64,000 bases of DNA, from positions 1-64,000 of the forward strand of contig CAJNDS010000031.1 in assembly GCA_905221605.1 (NCBI GenBank), read 5' to 3'. This stretch comes from Symbiodinium natans (taxonomy: Eukaryota; Sar; Dinophyceae; Suessiales; Symbiodiniaceae). Both the position numbers and the translations under genes were made by a program. Below the pieces are notes generated by a model. It was not told the DNA's origin. It did not search any database and saw nothing but the letters and a program-made list of their open reading frames with translations. Shown here piece by piece: positions 32,483 to 42,951 of the stretch; positions within the stretch are counted from its first letter, which is position 1, and every line of letters begins with the position of its first letter.

Positions 32483-35400
32483 CTAGCATTCTTTACTGTC
32501 AGATTGAACATCGTCGGAATCTGATCTCGCCTCCTCATTGCCGAGGCGCAGCGCGCATTCCATCGCCTTGCAACTGGTGCCCAAAGTGTGCTCACAGTGC
32601 CAAATCGCTGCAAAGCCTTCTTCGAGCAAGAGTTTTGCGACAAGAGCTGCCTCGTAGCAGGCCAGACCTCGAAGCATCTTGTCCGACAAACCTGTTACAA
32701 GGCAAGCAAGACTTGGCGAAAGTGACAGAGTCAACTTCAACAGTGGGAAACTGAGAACGAACGGGAAAAGAGCAGCAGGCAGCGGCAGCAGCAGCAGCAG
32801 CGGCAGCGGCAGCGGCAGCAGCAGCGGCAGCAGCAGCAGATCTCACCGAGCGTGCATCGGCCGTCTCGGACAGTCAACTCACGTGAACACCCGTGAAGAT
32901 CCGCATCCACAATCTCGGCCTTCTGCATCAATGGTGGCCAGGAGTTCTTCCGCACAGAGTAAGCCACTCGTGGGGTTTGCAGGGCCTTCGCGGCAGAGCT
33001 CCTCCTCAAGCCTAGCAGGGATTGGGTGGGGGTGGGGGTGTTCAGTACCGTCTCATGAAGTTGTCATGACATCATAGCTTGCTTATATGAAACTACATTC
33101 CGGATTGTGTTCAAGTGGGTTTGTTTATGCAGGAAAAAGGCCACAAGCCAAGCCTTGCAATCGCGACACGGTTCGCATCACTTTGGGCAGAATCCAGTGT
33201 CGAGCATGCTGGACAAGTGCACTCAAAGCCGTACCTGGGTTTTGACGAGAACGGTCGACAGATGCTCAACAGTCTTCGCATGCCCAGGTCCTATTGCTTA
33301 TTGCATCAACTTGAGACTTTCACAAGCTTTGTTCCAAGCCTGGTCTAAATCGGGCTAAGGCGGCAAAGTGGCTTGGCTTTCAGCTCTTGCTTTCGCTCTG
33401 CCCGTGGCCTTCTAAGGTCGCAGTAGGTGATGCCTGAGGCAAGGTGAGGATAAGCGCTGTGCGATGTAAGCCTATGTCCCGGTATTCCCAATTCTCCCCA
33501 CAGATCACCCCCTTTCCCAGTCGAGTAATCGGGAGTGCCCAACGCTCCACACCATTAGTAACTACAAGGACCTCTGGGCTGTTCATGCAGGTCTTGCTGT
33601 GCCGATGCTCGCTTGCTCATGCCACTACTCATGATCCTAGACCTAGCTCTTCAAGTATGTCGGTGCCGTTCAACTACATTCTGAATCAACTTGTTTTCAC
33701 GTTCTTCTCATCCTCTCCGTGATGACAGTCATGACATCCAATGCCCCAGGTGTTTCATACTGTGAGCTTGTCCGAACTCTCATGGGCACCAGCCAAGACT
33801 GGATCCCCAAATGATGGCATTCCACCCATGAGCTGACTCGTTGGGGCCGATGAATATGAACTGACCCTGCTGCGAGGCCTCTTAAGTTCATAAAACCCAT
33901 GCTTGGAAGGAAGTTGCAAAGCTCTTCTCCTTCGGAGATATCACTCATCGCATAGAGCTTCTCCATGCCTCAGTTGCGTGGCAAGAAGAACGATGCGGAG
34001 CGCACTTACTGACACGATCACGCGCAGCAGAAGCTTCAAGAGAGACCAGTAGAGAAGCGCATTCTATTAATAAGCATTGAACACTCCGAGAGTCGAAGAG
34101 CACTCCAAGGGTCCCAGACCAGGTCCAAAAACCCTAACAACCTAAACTCCTAAGCTCCAATGCTCCTAAACCCTAAACTCCTAAAATCTCCTAAACATTT
34201 CAGGGCTTGATGATAAGGAATACGCAGTGGTGATCGAGGCGGGAGAGCGTTGTTTGCCGCACCGCGACATGCAAATCCCCGTGGGCCTTCTTGGCTGGAC
34301 GAGGCGGACCCATGCAAGAGCCCAACACGGAAAGTATCCGCGCCGGTCGCATTTTCGCGGAACGAAGCGACGCAAGCCTCAAAAGTGCACGGGAAGGTGG
34401 GAGTACCGACTCGAGTACTGCGTACGGAAGGTGCGCGGGACCTATGGGCATGGTATTTGCAATGAAACCCACGTTTCGGGCATGCCCACGCTTGGCCTCG
34501 AGAGCAAACGTCCCGGGCGCACACCATACTCTTCATGATGGGATGTCATCGTACTGGCATTGGGGTATAAGAAGCTTATGCTCCATGAAGCAGACGCCAA
34601 AGCAATGAGGTTAGAGTATAATACTCTTCGTTGCGGTCTAGCTTCCTGGGCTTAGGACTGAAATTGATCATTAGCAGACTTGGAAATTTGAAGATCAGGG
34701 CTTTAAAAAATTGGCTTGAGAGTTGCGTTGGGCATACGACTTCGGCATGTGGAACTTACAGCACCTTTGGGGATGCCATTCTGCCTGGCTTAGGGTTTGC
34801 GGGAAAAGTGGGCGAGCTCGTTTGGGTTTGTGGTCGTAGGGTGTTGTACGCCATGAACTTTACCCTTAAACGTTCTCACAACCAGCGGTTCGCATTCTAG
34901 GCTTAGGGGTGTCGTAGTGAATGAGTTTCCGGCTTGGGGGTGCAAGTGGATTCTCCTTGACCCATCTTGGAATTCGCGAAGCCCCAGTGTGCACACGCGC
35001 AAGATACGACATTACACAAGAATATACCACTCAACCTGGCTTTCCTGTACCCATAGCACAGGTCGAGTTGCCAGATGTTCCATCCCACGACTGCTGGCAA
35101 TTTGGCGAACAGGAATGGTTCAACCTGCAAGCCGCAACTGGCCCCGATTTGCAACTAGAAGTCCAGTCCAGCTGACACAAACAGCATCATCCTGCCGCAA
35201 GCTGCAAGTAGCATGATTCGTGGAAACCCGGGTTTTTAGAGAAGCCGCGTCTGCCAATTTCCCACCCTTGCCTTTGTTCGATTGTTTCCCTTGCGCCCAG
35301 TCCTCCCGCTACCTCCGGAGCTCCAATGAGTGCTTCCTTTGCCTTTCCGGTTCTTCTCGTCCCCCACATGCACCCGCACAAAAAACTCATCCTTCGCCGA

Positions 35401-36015
35401 TGGCATCCGTCAGCTCTTACGTGCCCGTCCATGCCATTGCCCGGGGCAGAGCATCAGCCGCGGGGGGCGGTGATCTGTCAGCTGTCTGTCAGCCTCGGCC
35501 TGTACTGACTGGCAAGCTGCATCTAGTCTAGTCTTGGCCAACGTCTGCCTCTCGAATTCGCTTCGGCCTCCGCCGTCTAGAACAACGAGACCCCTTCCCC
35601 GGCCACTGGGCGGGTGCCGTCTGGCACCGCAAGCCTTTTTCCTGCGAATCAAGGCAGACAAGGCGTGCCAAGCTCATGTACGTGCGGGCTCTCAAGTTTT
35701 CAATGCACGGGTCGGCTGTGGTTCGGCATCTTTTTTCTCGACCCGTACTCACTTATACTTGCTTTCCTTATCGGCGGTCCGGGCGAACTGGAAGCTCCGA
35801 GGTGCGCCGCTTGGACGGCCATGTCCCATGACGAGTCCCGTGGCTCAGAGGGCAGGCCGGCTGCATGCATCTTATAAACACTTTCAGCTCGGCTCACTAT
35901 AGACCTTCACGCCCAATGTCAAACATTGCGCCTTGCCAAAGTTGGGCACACCACGAGGGATGACGAAGTGGCACTAGCTCCGCGAGAGAATGCATTGGTG
36001 TCAATGATCCCGCTC
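32483..36015 (-). CDS. SMYD-like SET-domain protein, exons 5-11 (C-terminal half)
   Basis: These are the last seven exons: 35,932-36,015, 35,072-35,124, 33,918-33,968, 33,373-33,433, 33,154-33,234, 32,920-33,011 and 32,483-32,691 (stop). All acceptors are AG|G and all six donors are GC. With exons 1-4 (45,790-47,863) the sum is 1,257 nt, or 418 codons plus stop, in phase throughout. Visible SET features are SGIIDTNAF (about 210-218), NHSCSPNC (239-246, the SET cofactor/substrate core), AMSDISEGEEL (261-271), Tyr275 in ITYCDL, and the post-SET zinc cysteines YGFECTCPAC (293-302). A helical C-terminal region follows, with an acidic tail. SET proteins transfer methyl groups from SAM to lysine. 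The cysteine pattern and C-terminal helices resemble SMYD/fungal-type SET proteins. I see no MYND finger. Substrate unknown. Confidence 0.88.
32778..32842. repeat. (GCAGCG/GCAGCA)n microsatellite in a SET-gene intron
   Basis: This hexanucleotide-type run lies in the intron between exons 10 and 11 of the SET gene. Poly-Ser and poly-Ala frames across it are not coding. Confidence 0.85.
34131..34200. repeat. degenerate telomere-like CCTAAACTC/CCTAAACCC motifs
   Basis: AACCCTAACAACCTAAACTC and CTCCTAAACCCTAAACTCCT are present inside an intron of the SET gene. They are related to but not perfect (CCCTAAA)n. Confidence 0.5.
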
Positions 36016-36816
36016 CTGAGTCGTCACAGGAGGTGCAATGTCTGAAGCCATATACTCACACTATTTCCAAGGCTCAGCACAACAACAGTGAGCGCTATGC
36101 TAGCATGTCGTCGGTGCTCACGATGGTGCCGCGTAGGCTTTCTGATGCCGCCAAACGGCAGCGTCTTCTCCCCAGCTGAGCAATCGCTCAAACCTGATGT
36201 GGGCCAGAAAGCTCGCAGGCAAGTCCATCAGGTGCGTCAAACATTCTAAGTATCTGCGACTTCAAACAGGGATGGTTTATGGACATTTTTTTGACACACA
36301 CACACACACACTCACTCACTCACAACTTTGTAGCTGTGTGCCTCGAGTCCGGAAAATTTCGCTCCTGGGCCCTACCGAGCATGGCTTCACTGGAGCTGGA
36401 TGTTTTTGAACCTGGAGCTCTCTGAGTGGTGCCTGCGCTACGCCGCAGACATCGCTCGGATCATCCTTTTAGTATAGTGTGGGGCCACGTCTGTTTTCAG
36501 GAGCCACTGTTGCAGGCATCCCTTATATAGCCTTGTTGAGCCGAAATTTGTTAAAAGGTTGCCGGTTCCTTTTCATTTCAATCCGTAACCCTACATACTT
36601 AAGGACCGTCGCACACCTTTCGAGTGAGCCGGACCCTCCAGGATGGGATCGGTTGCCCCGGCGCTCTGGATTTGGAACACCGGGGCTCATGAAACGAGAG
36701 ACGGCTCTTGAAGCCTTAGGTCCACAGAAGGCTTGGCCTCTTAGTCTTGACTTAAAGGCCGAATGTACTCGCCCGACAGCTTTAAGTATACTTGTGCGAA
36801 AAGAACGGATGCCAAA

Positions 36817-36913
36817 CCACACCCAGGACAACTACAATGTAGGTTTCCGGCCTCCGAGCATATAATACATCCTTGGAGACCGGAAACCTACATTGTACTT
36901 GTCCTGGGTGTGG
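36817..36913. repeat. 39-bp stem hairpin in SET-gene intron 4
   Basis: The left arm (36,817-36,855) starts CCACACCCAGGACAACTACA. The right arm (36,875-36,913) is its complement with two mismatches in 39. The loop is 19 nt. It lies between exon 5 of the SET gene and the copia insertion, about 160 bp from the 3' LTR. It could be a small foldback element or introner-like insertion. Confidence 0.85.
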
Positions 36914-37074
36914 GGACTCCAGCCAGCTAAATATAGCCATTGACACATTCCAAAGGGATTGCGGCCCTTTTTCGTGTGTAAAGCAAAGTTGGCGAATAAG
37001 CTTTCTGACGGAAGGGCCTGTAAATAGACTCAAATAGACGTCTGCAGAAACCTTGGCAAATGAAACTCGAATTA

Positions 37075-37079
37075 CATGC
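37075..37079. other. target-site duplication, downstream copy
   Basis: CATGC on plus immediately precedes the 3' LTR. Together with 45,785-45,789 it fixes the element ends. Confidence 0.9.
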
Positions 37080-37366
37080 TCTCAAGGAGTCCCGGGCACT
37101 CTCACCAAAAATGCAAATGTCCTCCACGTCGCGCACAGTCCTCTTTTCCTTCGGCTGCCGTCTCGGCTGCACTCGTAGAGTTCCCGGACTCGCAGAAGAT
37201 GCCTTCGGCAATGGCTCAGTCCCTATGGGTCTGCTATGCTCACGTAGCGGGACCGGGCGAATTTCAAGCCTCATGTGCTTGCACCAGACATGCTCTGCTG
37301 GCACATCGAGTACATGACATGCTTGGGAAATGAAGTCCAACTCATGATTTGGAACCTTCCTTGACA
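37080..37366 (-). repeat. 3' LTR, 287 bp
   Basis: It is identical to the 5' LTR, base for base as far as I could compare. Just inside it (minus strand upstream) is CCTTTTTGGGGCA, the only candidate for a polypurine/U-box region. It is a weak PPT. A 146-codon frame at 36,927-37,367 is LTR sequence running into host intron and is not a gene. Confidence 0.93.
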
Positions 37367-37425
37367 TGCCCCAAAAAGGCTTGGACGAAGGTTCCTAAGC
37401 TTGTCGCTTAGCAAAAGGAAAATAC

Positions 37426-40400
37426 TCACGGATCTTCTTGATCCTGAGCCTGAGGTGCCACAGAGCTGTTCATGGACCTTCTCTTCTTGGCCGAGATGAA
37501 AGCGCCATCCATTCGGATCTTCCACACCCCGGTCGCCAAGAAGTTCTTTATGGCATCTTGTTTCGCGCTCTTGGTCAGGCCATCCGCAAGCTGCCTGTCG
37601 GAATCACACCACAAGACGGTGGTCTTCTGCTCACGAATGTGCTGTTGAAGGGCTGCCAGCTCGAGAGCAGAATATTTGTCCTTGATGCCAACCGTTGCTG
37701 ACATCACCCCATCTCTCTCCAAGACATCGTAGACCGCCTTTGCGTCTATCACCATAGCAGCGGGGATCTTCTTGACAAAGGACTGAGGCTGCTGAAGGTC
37801 GATGTCGTGTCCTAGCAATTCGCACCATGTCAAGCGTGCCAGCATCATCTCTTGCTCTAAATCCGCAAGACTTTGAACTTCTGCTGATAAACTGGATCTC
37901 GCTACTCGATTGAGTTTGGAAGATTTCCAGCCCAAAGGATTGACCTTGCCGAAGCCCTTCTCAAAGTCTTTTGGATGCATGAAGCCGAAGATGTGGCCTC
38001 CTGTACTCGTCCCATCTGGGCGATTTGCGAGTGCCGCGTCGCTCCATCCAATCATCATCATCTTCTCCGGCTGCTGTTCTCCCAATTGTTGGACTCTTAC
38101 ACTGATGTGTCGAGCACTATAGATTTCCCGGACCAATTTGTTGATCTGCTCCACTGCTGAGAAGTGGCGCGTCGCCAGGAAACTTTGAAGAAAACTCAGC
38201 TTAGCAGCGTGCTGCGGCCCTGACTGAGTCACACGCCACTGTGCAGACCCAAGAATGGCACGTGCCTGACTCAGCTCTTGCTCACTCAGGTCCTTCTCGT
38301 CACCCTTGGCTCTGGACGGCATCTGGCTCAGATTGGCACAAAAGTCAGAGTGGTCGAGGATCACGGAGTCGTCTGACATCTGTTGCAAGCGCAGTCCACA
38401 GTGCAAGAAGTTCTCAGCTTCCCACAAAGCCCACTGATATGAAGCATGGAACTCGTGAAGGAAGGTCGTCCAAGTCGATGACGCTTCGTCCCCTGTGAAG
38501 AGCACATCATCTACATGGATCCCTAGTATCCCGACAACTTGTGCTTCTGCGTTCAACACCCGCCACAAGCATGGATCTACCTTGCTTTGCTTCGCCCCAA
38601 GTTTCCTCAATGTCGAAGCGAGATCTTCAAACCATTCTCGAGGAGCGGATGTCAGTCCATACGCAGAGCCGAGAAGCTCTATCATCTGTCCCTCACTCAG
38701 ACCCATAGCCTTCGAGAGCTCGGGCAAAGGCTTAGCGTAGAGAGGATGTAGCCGATCACGAGGTTTTGCTTGTAAGAAAGCCGTGCGGACGTCACCGGCC
38801 AACACCTTCCATCTCCGGGCTGATGCCATGTTCAGGAGGAGCATCTTTGAGAGTCTTGACATTGCTGGGCTCGAGGTTGTTCTCTCTAGCAGTGACGGGT
38901 CGGAATACCCGAGCACCACTATTCTTGCCTTGGCTTTTACTTTTCCTCGGTTTTCTTCTCCTTCTCCCGCACTTTTGAAGGTATAGATCCAACGCATTTT
39001 CATGGCCTGATGCTCTTGGATGGAGGGGCACGCCGCCTTTGCCACCTTGTGACCAAGCCATGACTCCAATTCCGCCACTTTGGCAGACTCCATGGCCTTG
39101 CGCTGATCTGGATCGAGCTTGTGAAGCGCCACCTCCACGCCCTTCTGGACATTCTTTACCATGAACTTCGAAGGATCCTTCAAGATTCTCCGCCAGGCTT
39201 TTGGGTCTTCAGGAATGTCCAGCACTACGGAGAACAGAGTGGTCTCGAACTCAGACTCCTCCATGAACATCGCCGAACTTGAGTTGCGCACATGCCATGG
39301 CAGCTCACCTCTCTCATGCATCGATCTCTGCTCTTGGAAAGACACTGGACCTGGGATTCCTTGGGGAAGGTAAGTGACATCTTCAAGCATCCTCTCCATG
39401 TCCACTGGCGCCACACCTGATTCTTCCGGCAACAGAACTCGCTTTGAACCTGTTGGACGGTCCGGCACCATCTCCTCATCGGATGGAGCATCTCGAACGT
39501 GTTCTGGAACCTCACTGATGGCGCCTCTCTTATGAACTTCAGGATGATGCTCACGGATCTCTCGGTCTTTTTGCTTGGCTTTGGATGACCTCCCCCATGT
39601 TCTTTTCTTAGCCCGCGTTTCATCATCGTAGCTCCCCTTGTGCATGAGGTTCGAAAGGGCAGTCATTGTCCATGGAAAAGACACCGAAGATACGGCTCCA
39701 CTGATGAGCTTCTCCGAGGTTGAAGCATGTCTCAGCTGGCTCGCGTGGAACTTCTTCAGTCGGCCAGCCGCAATCGCCCACACCATTGCTGACGGTCTCC
39801 GAGATGTTCCGTCGCTCTTAGTCTCTGTCGCCAAGACTCTAGCTGGGCCGAACCATCTAGCTGTCCGCATACGAGGGTAGTCCACCATGGAATTCGCAGG
39901 CAAGTCTGCTGGGTGCTGGTATCTTCGGTAAAACACCAAGTCTCCAGGAAGGTATCGAGCCTGCTCTCGGACTCGAGCATTCTTCGCCCTTGTCGCATGT
40001 TCTCGAGCTCGATGTTCTAGAAAAGCCTGTTCAGCTTCCTTTCGAACTTGCCACGAAGAGGATTCGCTCACCGAGATCTCGTCCAATTCAGAGTCCTGCA
40101 GTCTGCCACCTGGGGACCAATCCCTGCCGAGCGCCCATTGCATGGGTGAAAACCCATGGATTCTCGCGAGGGAATTGTGGGCCGCGACCATAGCCAGGGC
40201 AGCTCTTCGAGGATGTTCCGGTGACCCGCGGAGAAAGGCTTCTGTTTTTGCTCTCAGCAACCCAATAGTCCGTTCCACCTGCGCAATCATCTCATGATGC
40301 TCAGCTGGCGCGGCAACCAAATCAATCCCTTTTCCAAGGCACAACTCGCGGAGTTTGGAACTTCGATGAGCCCCTTCCAAGTCCAGCTTGATGACTTCGG

Positions 40401-42951
40401 GGTATCCAAAGTACTGGAACCAAGCCTCTTGCAGGATGTCCATGACTTCTTGCCCAGTGATGTTTCTGCCTTCTTCTTCTGGTACTGAATATGCCTCCCG
40501 AATGACGGCATAGCCGCTTGCTTCATCCACCATCAAGACAAAGTGATGCATCCTTCCATCAAACTTCAGGTCCCAACCATCAATCTGCAAACACGACCAT
40601 AAGCGATCCGTTCGTTCGAGGTTTACCACAGGGCTCGGCATCCGAACCTTCCCTTCTAGGCACTCATCGCATTGGATTTGAGACGCTGCAGCGATGACCA
40701 AAGGGTTCGCTCCTCGGGCCTGGAGGTTCTTGACAAGGAGTCTGTTGTTCGGATGACCAAATCGTCGATGCAGCTTCAACACCGACTCTTCCAGTCTCTG
40801 CAACTCCGCAGGCTCCAATTCTTCTAAAGGGGATGTATCGATGGGCATGATCTCTCCGTCCTCATTCCACATCAGCTCTTCATGGTTGGGTTTCACGAAG
40901 CGCGCAATCCATGTCCAAAAATTGCTCTTCTCAGCGCTAACAGAGGTGGAGAATGTGTTCTGGATCGCAAGGTTTGTGCTTGTGACCTTGACTATCTCAT
41001 CACCGATCGCCATAGGACCACTTCCTTTTACCTTCCAGAAGGCACAGACTTCGCTTAACCTCCACACTTGAGAAGACGGTTTTGTCACCCAAATTACTTC
41101 GGACTTTTGCTCCACAGCCTGCCTGGACAAAAGAAGCAGATGACGGACCACCTTGAGGTACTTTCTCACCCTAGCAGCATCCTTGTCCACCAACTGAGAG
41201 GCATTCAAGCTTTCATCCGGGCCACGAGGTACATTGCACACCACCCATCGCGGACTCAGTGCACGCAGTCGTTCCGCTGCCTCCAGGAACCCACGATGAG
41301 TCCCTAGATCGCATCTCTCTCGAAAACCCAATGTCCCATGGCTGAGGCCAGCTTCTTCCAAGCCATGGGCCACCCTGTCAGGATGTATCCAAGGATCACA
41401 AAGGAGCATCACATCCATACGACTTTCTGGGGGGTAGGCGATCTGGATCTCCTCCAAAGCATCAAGGGCATTGTGGAAGGGCTTGAGGACCTCCTCTTGC
41501 TCTTGGGTGGTAAGCACGAATTCTTCCTCCCGTTCTGGTTCATCTTCTCCCGAAGCCACAAGGATTTCTGTTCCGCGGCCACAGTCTTTCGGAATGATGA
41601 ACCCTGACTTGCTCAGCAATTTTCTCTCATCCTCAGACATAGACACGGCACCCTTGGCCGTGAAAGCCGTGACCACTATCCTCTGTCCACTCCAAGGAAG
41701 CGTGACGTGATATCTCCTGGGGGAGAATTGAAGGGGGCGATGTCTCGTGCTCAGCGCCACTCCTGGAACCCGTGTTCCATTTGGCTTGTTCTTCCATGTC
41801 AGCGGTTCTCCAGGGTCTGGATCTTCCTCTCTTAGCTCCAGCCATATTCCTCCTTTCTCGAAGTTGCCATAGGAGCAGGTGAAGTTGTCGGATTCCACCA
41901 GGTTGTTCACATCCATGTGCATGTTGGATTTCATGTTGTTTGTGATGCATACAGACGTCCATTCTGGAATCATGTTGGGGAACCACTTGGCGACGCACGC
42001 GTTCACGTACTGGCATAGGTGAGGGTATTGTGTGGTCGCCTTGGTTGTTCCCTTCATCGGTCCATGTGCATACATGCCAAAGAGAAGGTTGAAGGAGTCT
42101 CTCTTCACTTCTTGCCAAACCCCACGGTGTGAAGCATGTTGCGCGGGAACGATGGTCCGGAGCACCATATCCAAGGCTTCATGGTCATAGCGTCCAAGCC
42201 GACTCATCTCCCCCGCCAGGGTTTCCACAGCTGCTCCATTGATCAGACTCACATGTAGCACTTGGTCCGGGTCGATCAAGCTCTGTTCTCGTACTCCAAG
42301 TTCTCCGAACCGATCTCGTTCGGACGAGAGGCTTTTCGACCAGGACGCTGACTCATCTCGTCGGCCGTGTCTGGAACAACCACCACTGAACCCTGGCTTG
42401 TCAAGGGAGACGTCTCGGTCTGGGATGACTCTGGACCTGTCTCTCCACCGTGTTTGGGTCGAGCCGTCTCTTTCGGACGGGCTCTCCCTCATTCTCCTCA
42501 GCTGTTCCACACGTCGGAGAGCAGAGTTCTCGGCGGCCATCAAGCTGATCTCCCTGCTGCTGGGATAAGATGACGTGGCTGGATCCAGATCTCGAAGAGC
42601 TTCTTGTACATCGGCTGCAAGAGGAGCCGACTTTCGGTGCATCCCATGTTGGCCTTGACGAGGTACGTATGTCAGCCTCATCTTGCACTTCTCGCACGCA
42701 GCACACTGGTTGGATCCGGTTGGAGACCCTTTGTACGCCTTTGCTGGGAGATGATTCCCATAACACGGCGGGCCCGTGCACCGGGGATCCCTGGGATCGG
42801 GGCCTTCCCCTCTCTCCACCTCGAGGGGTGGAGCAGCTTCCCCTTTCTTTGCCTTGGACTTCTGCTTGGGCGCTGACTTCGGCGCGGCGGCTCCCGAGGT
42901 CGGTATAGTCGCCGAATCTCCCGGAGTCACAGAGGTCGAGGTTTGCGCCAT
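37426..42951 (-). CDS. copia pol: 2OG-oxygenase-like domain, integrase, RT, RNase H
   Basis: 1,841 codons in the +1 frame relative to gag, overlapping it by 551 nt. In order: a Cys-rich segment (about 58-95), then a predicted double-stranded-beta-helix 2OG-Fe(II) oxygenase-like region (about 280-440) with His345-x-Asp347, His415 and Arg424 in the expected positions. A second unassigned alpha/beta region (about 510-630) follows. Integrase has a His728/His733/Cys761/Cys764 zinc site and a D791, D857, 35-residue spacing, E893 catalytic triad. Reverse transcriptase has DVRTAFLQ and the catalytic HVDD (1479-1482, a variant of YVDD). RNase H has SDAALANR and the C-terminal ADGLTK. Expression presumably needs a +1 frameshift or reinitiation at the ATG at 42,951. 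No stops or frameshifts were seen. Confidence 0.93.
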   Translation of the reverse strand: MAQTSTSVTPGDSATIPTSGAAAPKSAPKQKSKAKKGEAAPPLEVERGEGPDPRDPRCTGPPCYGNHLPAKAYKGSPTGSNQCAACEKCKMRLTYVPRQGQHGMHRKSAPLAADVQEALRDLDPATSSYPSSREISLMAAENSALRRVEQLRRMRESPSERDGSTQTRWRDRSRVIPDRDVSLDKPGFSGGCSRHGRRDESASWSKSLSSERDRFGELGVREQSLIDPDQVLHVSLINGAAVETLAGEMSRLGRYDHEALDMVLRTIVPAQHASHRGVWQEVKRDSFNLLFGMYAHGPMKGTTKATTQYPHLCQYVNACVAKWFPNMIPEWTSVCITNNMKSNMHMDVNNLVESDNFTCSYGNFEKGGIWLELREEDPDPGEPLTWKNKPNGTRVPGVALSTRHRPLQFSPRRYHVTLPWSGQRIVVTAFTAKGAVSMSEDERKLLSKSGFIIPKDCGRGTEILVASGEDEPEREEEFVLTTQEQEEVLKPFHNALDALEEIQIAYPPESRMDVMLLCDPWIHPDRVAHGLEEAGLSHGTLGFRERCDLGTHRGFLEAAERLRALSPRWVVCNVPRGPDESLNASQLVDKDAARVRKYLKVVRHLLLLSRQAVEQKSEVIWVTKPSSQVWRLSEVCAFWKVKGSGPMAIGDEIVKVTSTNLAIQNTFSTSVSAEKSNFWTWIARFVKPNHEELMWNEDGEIMPIDTSPLEELEPAELQRLEESVLKLHRRFGHPNNRLLVKNLQARGANPLVIAAASQIQCDECLEGKVRMPSPVVNLERTDRLWSCLQIDGWDLKFDGRMHHFVLMVDEASGYAVIREAYSVPEEEGRNITGQEVMDILQEAWFQYFGYPEVIKLDLEGAHRSSKLRELCLGKGIDLVAAPAEHHEMIAQVERTIGLLRAKTEAFLRGSPEHPRRAALAMVAAHNSLARIHGFSPMQWALGRDWSPGGRLQDSELDEISVSESSSWQVRKEAEQAFLEHRAREHATRAKNARVREQARYLPGDLVFYRRYQHPADLPANSMVDYPRMRTARWFGPARVLATETKSDGTSRRPSAMVWAIAAGRLKKFHASQLRHASTSEKLISGAVSSVSFPWTMTALSNLMHKGSYDDETRAKKRTWGRSSKAKQKDREIREHHPEVHKRGAISEVPEHVRDAPSDEEMVPDRPTGSKRVLLPEESGVAPVDMERMLEDVTYLPQGIPGPVSFQEQRSMHERGELPWHVRNSSSAMFMEESEFETTLFSVVLDIPEDPKAWRRILKDPSKFMVKNVQKGVEVALHKLDPDQRKAMESAKVAELESWLGHKVAKAACPSIQEHQAMKMRWIYTFKSAGEGEENRGKVKAKARIVVLGYSDPSLLERTTSSPAMSRLSKMLLLNMASARRWKVLAGDVRTAFLQAKPRDRLHPLYAKPLPELSKAMGLSEGQMIELLGSAYGLTSAPREWFEDLASTLRKLGAKQSKVDPCLWRVLNAEAQVVGILGIHVDDVLFTGDEASSTWTTFLHEFHASYQWALWEAENFLHCGLRLQQMSDDSVILDHSDFCANLSQMPSRAKGDEKDLSEQELSQARAILGSAQWRVTQSGPQHAAKLSFLQSFLATRHFSAVEQINKLVREIYSARHISVRVQQLGEQQPEKMMMIGWSDAALANRPDGTSTGGHIFGFMHPKDFEKGFGKVNPLGWKSSKLNRVARSSLSAEVQSLADLEQEMMLARLTWCELLGHDIDLQQPQSFVKKIPAAMVIDAKAVYDVLERDGVMSATVGIKDKYSALELAALQQHIREQKTTVLWCDSDRQLADGLTKSAKQDAIKNFLATGVWKIRMDGAFISAKKRRSMNSSVAPQAQDQEDP

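Noticed and set aside
36927..37367. 146-codon minus-strand frame
   Set aside because: It is the 3' LTR reading frame running into SET-gene intron 4 and lacks the host exon that precedes the 5' LTR copy.
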